From Acidimicrobiaceae bacterium (GTDB lineage: Bacteria; Actinomycetota; Acidimicrobiia; Acidimicrobiales; RAAP-2): a stretch of DNA of 64,000 nt. The stretch covers positions 34,312-98,311 of the forward strand of contig PNAH01000026.1 of assembly GCA_003170315.1 (NCBI GenBank), written 5' to 3'. Both the position numbers and the translations under genes were made by a program. Positions 59,221 through 64,000 of the stretch are shown here, one piece after another. Positions within the stretch are counted from its first letter, which is position 1. Each line of letters begins with the position of its first letter. Below the pieces are notes generated by a model. It searched no databases. It saw only the letters and a program-made list of their open reading frames with translations, and was not told the DNA's origin.

Positions 59221-60705
59221 TCAGCGGCGATGAAAGTGAATCACGCCCACACCGCTAATCGATCCGCTTTTCACTCGAATGAATCCATGGCTTCTCAGGC
59301 TGGATATGAATCCCCCCGTCCCTTTCACACTCCCGTCGTTCACCACCCACACGTTGCTGGGTGCGACCACGAAGGCGCTCGCACTCTCACGTAAATCGAG
59401 ACCCTCGATGAACGACTGATTCGACACTTGCGGCCAGCGGCGTAGCGGCGAGCCAGCGCGCTCCAAGTAATACTCGACTGCGGTCGTAATGGAATGGTCC
59501 GGCAGTGCGACCTCGCTCGTTGGGCTGGCGTTGCGCATGATGTACTGCGCGGCGCTCTGTAGATTTTCGAATTGGGATCTCGAGACGGTGACCGAGTTCG
59601 CAAAGAGAATGACCAGGATAGCGATCATCGCCCCGATGACGATTATTTGCCTTCGAACCGTTAACCGAGCCCGTAGCGCTCGCAGCGCGTACGTGATGAG
59701 TAACGCTAACGCAATCGCCATCCCTGGCACCGACGCGGTCACGTAGCGGTCCACGTAGATGAGATGTACTGCGGTTATGAGAACGAGAATCGCCGTTGGC
59801 ACGACTGCCCAACAGAGGCAGACGACCAACCGGTCGACTTCGAAACGAGACAGGGCCAAGTTGCGCCGGCGCCATCCGAATACGCATCCGGCAACCGTGA
59901 GGAGTCCGATTACCGCGACGATAACTGGATAGATCAGGTGCCCGAGCGCCGAGGATGCCGGCCCTTCAATGTCTTCCAGAAACGATTTCGGAGTTAGAGC
60001 GCGGATCCACGCAACTTGGCCCTGTTGATGTGCCACGAACGCTAGGAATGTCACTACTGCCACGACCAGTATTCCGATCGGTGCCAGCAATCTGCGCCAC
60101 TGACGACGAAACAACTGAGACTTCATCGCGGCGCTAGCTCCTAGCACGCTGAGTGGCGCCAAGACCATGAACAGTTGCAGCATGAGCGTCACTATCGCAA
60201 GAAAACTGAACAGCCATACCCAACGGACTTCTCCTCGATCGAACCACCTCATGAGGGCTGCGACGGACAGGACGGAAGTCAACGTTGCAAGGGCGTAGGG
60301 ACGGGTGTTCAGCGCTTCGGTGATCATGAGCGGACTTGTGCACGTAATGACGACGGCGAGGAGTCCGCACCAGAAGCCAGCTACGCGGTTGGCGAGAACT
60401 CCAACGAAATATACGGTAAGACCGTATGCGAGTAACGAGAGGGCTCTCGCCCATTGAATGCTGTACGACGGCTCGAGCCAAAAATGAAGGAGCGCGTAGT
60501 AGATCACGACCACACGGTCAACGACGAGAGACTGATGCCACAAGGCAGTCCAACCCAAATGTGCGGAGTAGAGCGAAGCCCCCTCATCCCGCGATATCGA
60601 CTTATTGAGAAAGGGCAGTAGCGCCGCCGAGGACAAAATCGAGACGATTGCAAATATGGCATTCGAAGCGCTTCCTGGTGTGCGCGCCGTCTTCGGAGAA
60701 ACCAT
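59221..60705 (-). CDS. GT39/GT83-like membrane glycosyltransferase
   Basis: SISRDEGASLYSAHLGWTALWHQSL...HFWLEPSYSIQWARALSLLAYGLTVYFVG; many TM segments. Confidence 0.75.
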   Translation of the reverse strand: MVSPKTARTPGSASNAIFAIVSILSSAALLPFLNKSISRDEGASLYSAHLGWTALWHQSLVVDRVVVIYYALLHFWLEPSYSIQWARALSLLAYGLTVYFVGVLANRVAGFWCGLLAVVITCTSPLMITEALNTRPYALATLTSVLSVAALMRWFDRGEVRWVWLFSFLAIVTLMLQLFMVLAPLSVLGASAAMKSQLFRRQWRRLLAPIGILVVAVVTFLAFVAHQQGQVAWIRALTPKSFLEDIEGPASSALGHLIYPVIVAVIGLLTVAGCVFGWRRRNLALSRFEVDRLVVCLCWAVVPTAILVLITAVHLIYVDRYVTASVPGMAIALALLITYALRALRARLTVRRQIIVIGAMIAILVILFANSVTVSRSQFENLQSAAQYIMRNASPTSEVALPDHSITTAVEYYLERAGSPLRRWPQVSNQSFIEGLDLRESASAFVVAPSNVWVVNDGSVKGTGGFISSLRSHGFIRVKSGSISGVGVIHFHRR

Positions 60706-60820
60706 GATTTTCGCTTCACTTTCAAGAAAGAAAAACCGGCTGAAGGGTCGTGACGTCAGTGTTCTCGAAACCTTAATCAAATACCGGTGCGATTTCGTAC
60801 GTTCGCAGCGACGCAAGTCT

Positions 60821-60873
60821 TGGAGCGGGCGACGGGAATCGAACCCGCGTTCTCAGCTTGGGAAACTGAGATT
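60821..60873 (-). pseudogene. 3' half of a tRNA-Gly(CCC)
   Basis: Minus strand reads CTCAGTTTCCCAAGCTGAGAACGCGGGTTCGATTCCCGTCGCCCGCTCCA: anticodon arm, T-arm, acceptor 3' strand and CCA present; 5' acceptor strand and D-arm missing. Confidence 0.85.
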
Positions 60874-60888
60874 CAGAAATGAATGTGA

Positions 60889-60904
60889 TTGCAGAACTGT
60901 TGCG
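60889..60904 (+). repeat. isolated fragment of the tRNA-Leu-associated repeat, copy H
   Basis: TTGCAGAACTGTTGCG, identical to 10381-10396 in copy B. Confidence 0.6.
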
Positions 60905-61516
60905 CATTAAGCACTTGAAAGGTCGCGAGTTCCAACAAATGCCGTTGGATTCGGCTGCGAGGCGGCAGTCATTGGAAGTTCTGGTAGGCGGGAGCTCCCG
61001 CAGTATGCGCTTGTAATCTCATTTAAAATCCGGGCGTCAGGCTTGGAGGTACTTTTGGCCAAGTGGACCAGTAATTTCCGAGCACGCGCCCGTGTCTCAA
61101 GGATTCCGAAGTTACAACACTAAGGAATCAATGATTTCGATCCTCCAATCGAGATCCTCAATTGCCATTGACGAATCGCGAAACCCACGTGCATCCCACT
61201 CATAATCATCCCGATTTAGGCGTCAGGAGCAACCCTGGAGAATCGCCCAACGAAGAGGCTGAACGTCGAATTAGGCACTGAATTGATAGTCGGGGAAGCG
61301 ATTATTTAATTTCCTAATCGTGACTATCTTTGCAATTTGTGTTCTGACGGTCCTGGTCCGAGCCACTAAATAAATCTTCGAAGCTCGCGGTGGCGCTCTT
61401 AGGGAATCACAACGGATTCACACCCACTTGACAACGCACTCAAAAACTGGGATGGTGTTTTTCGCAAGGGCATATTCGAAGGATACGGCTTTGAAAAATA
61501 GCTCTGCGATCTTGGT

Positions 61517-62311
61517 TTGAGATCCGGAATGTTCACCGACTCAACAAGTGAGTTCACGCCATTCCGGCTTTCGATAATCGTCCCCTCCTACAACGAGCAT
61601 TTGACCATTCTCAGGGTGCTAGATGCACTTTTGTCTCTTGACATACCTGGGAAAGAACTTGAAATCATTGTGGTCAACGATGGTTCCACTGACGGCACGG
61701 CAGAATTGCTCGAGTCATTTGATGACTCCAGATGCGTCAAAGTCAGTCACGCGGTGAACCTTGGCAAAGGTGCTGCAGTGCGAACGGGAATCGCTTCCGC
61801 CCAGGGCTCGCACGCACTCATTTTCGACGCCGACCAAGAGTACGACGTCGCCGATATTCCGCGATTGGTTACACCGATCCTGTCGGGCAGAGCCGAAGTG
61901 GTGTACGGGAATCGGATGTCCGGCTTCGGGACCGTGCACCCGTCCCTCTGGCACTCCGTCGGTAACAAGGCGATGACATTTGTTGCAAACATCATGTTTG
62001 GCTCTGCAATTTCTGACTTGCACACTTGCCTCAAACTCATCCCCATGCCACTTCTTCGTAGTTTTAAGCTCGACGAAAATGGTTTCGGATTGGATACCGA
62101 AGTAAGCGCTGAAATGCTTCGCGCCGGATTTCGTCCTTTCGAAGTCCCAATTAGCTATGTGGGTCGTAGCAAAGAAGAAGGAAAGAAGATTCGACTCAAT
62201 GACGCACTTCGATGTGTCTTCGTGCTCGTCAAAGTTCGTCTCCGGCCCGTCACTCCGTACGGGCGGCGAAATCGCGCTCTGACGCCTCGGGTACACACTT
62301 CTACGGACTGA
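61517..62311 (+). CDS. glycosyltransferase family 2 (dolichyl-phosphate mannosyltransferase-like), paralog 2
   Basis: Highly similar over its length to 39652-40446 (RLSIIVPSYNE...VEVVYGNRMSGFGTVHPSLWH-type blocks). Confidence 0.9.
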   Translation: MRSGMFTDSTSEFTPFRLSIIVPSYNEHLTILRVLDALLSLDIPGKELEIIVVNDGSTDGTAELLESFDDSRCVKVSHAVNLGKGAAVRTGIASAQGSHALIFDADQEYDVADIPRLVTPILSGRAEVVYGNRMSGFGTVHPSLWHSVGNKAMTFVANIMFGSAISDLHTCLKLIPMPLLRSFKLDENGFGLDTEVSAEMLRAGFRPFEVPISYVGRSKEEGKKIRLNDALRCVFVLVKVRLRPVTPYGRRNRALTPRVHTSTD

Positions 62312-62570
62312 ACACGGTCAGAACGGCCGACTCGTCATGTTCACTCGCGTAGTCGAAGTTCGCGTTCGGTCCCTGCGTGGCTGGGATCGTGGAATTCAAA
62401 AGTGGTCCCATAACCCTGGACATCATCACGACTTGGAAGTCCGGCGACCCGGCTTACCAATTTTATGGGCGCACACTAGGGTCTTACAATGATCGACCGG
62501 CACCGAAGTTGAGATTCGCCTTTCTCTTGTTCTCAAAGTCACTCTTTTCGAGGTACTGCCGGATGACCCC

Positions 62571-62798
62571 GTGAGTCGTCTTCGGGTAGCCCACGTGACC
62601 GACGGGGACCGAGCGGTCTTTTCTCCAACCGATTCTCTTCGCCCTTTCGACGTTTCACCTGTCTTAATTCGCAAGTTTGACTTCATGGAGGCGGCTTACA
62701 TGCCTCGTCTACAGCTCCTTCCGCTTCGCCTGGGCACATGGATCCGACGAGTGCCGCTCGGTATCACTTGGAACGAAGTGAGGAATCGAGAAGGATGA
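62571..62798 (+). pseudogene. internally deleted/truncated glycosyltransferase family 4, copy of 38423-39577
   Basis: RKFDFMEAAYMPRLQLLPLRLGTWIRRVPLGITWNEV vs RKFDVIEADHMPYLQLLPLRVVAWIKRVPLVITWHEV. Confidence 0.85.
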
Positions 62799-63751
62799 GA
62801 GTTCTTGTGACTGGCGCCGCTGGATTTATCGGCTCGACGACCGCCGAACTATTGCTGTCAAATGGTGACGAAGTTGTCGCTTTCGACAGTTTGGTCACCG
62901 GTCGATTCGAGAACGTGCCGCCAGGAGCGACGTTTGTAGAAGGCGACTGTGGTGACGTTGAATTGGTGAGGTCGCTAGGTCACTTCGATGCATGCGTGCA
63001 TTTCGCGGCCCGAATTGAGCCGAGCGAATCGATGAAGAATCCTGAGGACTTCTTCTCCAATAACGTTGCGTCGAGCTTTCGCCTCCTCGACGCGCTCATT
63101 AAGTCGGGCGTTGAACGGTTCATTTTTTCATCGTCGTGCGCGGTCTACGGCGACCAGATCGAGATGCCGATTGACGAGACTCGTACGACCCAGCCTCAGA
63201 GTCCGTACGGTCAGTCCAAACTTATGGTGGAAGATGGTCTGAGATGGCTGGTATCTGCGGGCCGGTTACGCGCGGCATCAATGCGCTACTTCAATGCGGC
63301 GGGGGGTACTCTGGCGCACCCGGAACGCCACATTCCGGAAGGTCATCTCATACCCATTGCACTGGATGCCGCCGATGGTCATCGAGAGTATCTCGAGATC
63401 TTCGGTAATGACTATCCGACACCCGATGGCACGTGCATTCGAGACTACATCCACGTTAAGGATCTCGCCGAGGCCCACGTGCTCGCCATCACTGCGCTGG
63501 AGAATCATCGTGAACTGGTGTTAAATCTCGGTTCCGGTGTGGGATATTCCAATCGCCAAGTTGTCGAGACGGTAAAGAAGGTAACGCAGCGCGACTTTGA
63601 AATCCGCTACTCAGGGCGCCGATCTGGCGACCCCGCGGTGGCAGTTGCCAGCAATGAGCGAGCACGCGTGATGTTGGACTGGCAACCTGAGCAATCGGAC
63701 ATTGAAGTCATTGTCGCCGACGCGTGGGCGGCCCGTCAGGCTTTAGGTTGA
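62795..63751 (+). CDS. galE: UDP-glucose 4-epimerase-like NAD-dependent epimerase
   Basis: VTGAAGFIGS, SSSCAVYGD, SPYGQSKLMVED, RYFNAAG, CIRDYIHVKDLAEAH. Confidence 0.92.
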   Translation: MRVLVTGAAGFIGSTTAELLLSNGDEVVAFDSLVTGRFENVPPGATFVEGDCGDVELVRSLGHFDACVHFAARIEPSESMKNPEDFFSNNVASSFRLLDALIKSGVERFIFSSSCAVYGDQIEMPIDETRTTQPQSPYGQSKLMVEDGLRWLVSAGRLRAASMRYFNAAGGTLAHPERHIPEGHLIPIALDAADGHREYLEIFGNDYPTPDGTCIRDYIHVKDLAEAHVLAITALENHRELVLNLGSGVGYSNRQVVETVKKVTQRDFEIRYSGRRSGDPAVAVASNERARVMLDWQPEQSDIEVIVADAWAARQALG

Positions 63752-63903
63752 TCTGCGAATTGTGAACTTCGCCCTCGACGATGTTCACGACGGCTGGACT
63801 CGATGAGGTTCGGATTCGTGCGCGCACGGTGATTTGCGGTGGCGTGTGAGACGCGATGAAAAATGTGCTTGACCGCAGGTCACCATCGATTGATAATGGC
63901 GGT

Positions 63904-64000
63904 ATGTCCAGCGAAGAGGTCACGGTGTACCTCAATGCGCTCGAGGAGCCCAAGCGCACCGCGCTGCAGAAGCTTCGCGAAACGATCCTTGAGGTGATCC
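63904..64000 (+). CDS. DUF1801-like protein, truncated by the window end
   Basis: MSSEEVTVYLNALEEPKRTALQKLRETILEVI. Confidence 0.6.
   Translation, partial: MSSEEVTVYLNALEEPKRTALQKLRETILEVI

Noticed and set aside
17863-64000. An exosortase/archaeosortase or PEP-CTERM-type substrate to match the hydrolase/ACP module
   Set aside because: Looked for among multi-TM ORFs and C-terminal tails; none recognised in the window.
6737-64000. An integrase/site-specific recombinase that would explain the tRNA-linked repeats
   Set aside because: No ORF with tyrosine or serine recombinase motifs recognised; the only mobile-element protein seen is the decayed DDE transposase at 58801-59113.

Overview
This is a 64 kb window of a high-GC, actinobacterial-type chromosome; the lineage call is inferred from gene content and codon usage only. 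From left to right it holds five parts. (1) A conserved housekeeping block, rapZ-yvcK-gap-pgk-tpiA-secG plus a peptide-type ABC substrate-binding protein, ending in an intact tRNA-Leu(GAG) at 6650-6736. (2) A ~10.5 kb accessory array (6.7-17.3 kb) of mostly single-gene units. The units are separated by degenerate direct repeats that resemble the tRNA-Leu 3' end (consensus about CCGCCAGTGnnnGGTGGCAGAACTGTTGCGTCGGGCCTCCGACACCA). I consider this integron-like, tRNA-anchored cassette array the most interesting structure in the window. (3) An AcpS/ACP/FemAB-GNAT-like/fused double alpha-beta hydrolase locus that resembles the accessory genes of exosortase-type loci. (4) A ~13 kb candidate biosynthetic cluster: SsuD-like LLM, ATP-grasp, MetA-like, MetY-like, FAD-NAD(P) enzyme, aldo/keto reductase, D-aminoacylase, stand-alone adenylation enzyme, PhyH and a second LLM. 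(5) A large exopolysaccharide/glycosyltransferase region with two paralogous GH26-like secreted hydrolases, an ABC exporter, an inverted segmental duplication of a GT2-GT4 pair, an IS transposase remnant and a truncated tRNA-Gly(CCC) 3' half. All calls come from reading the supplied sequence and ORF track. No database search was run.
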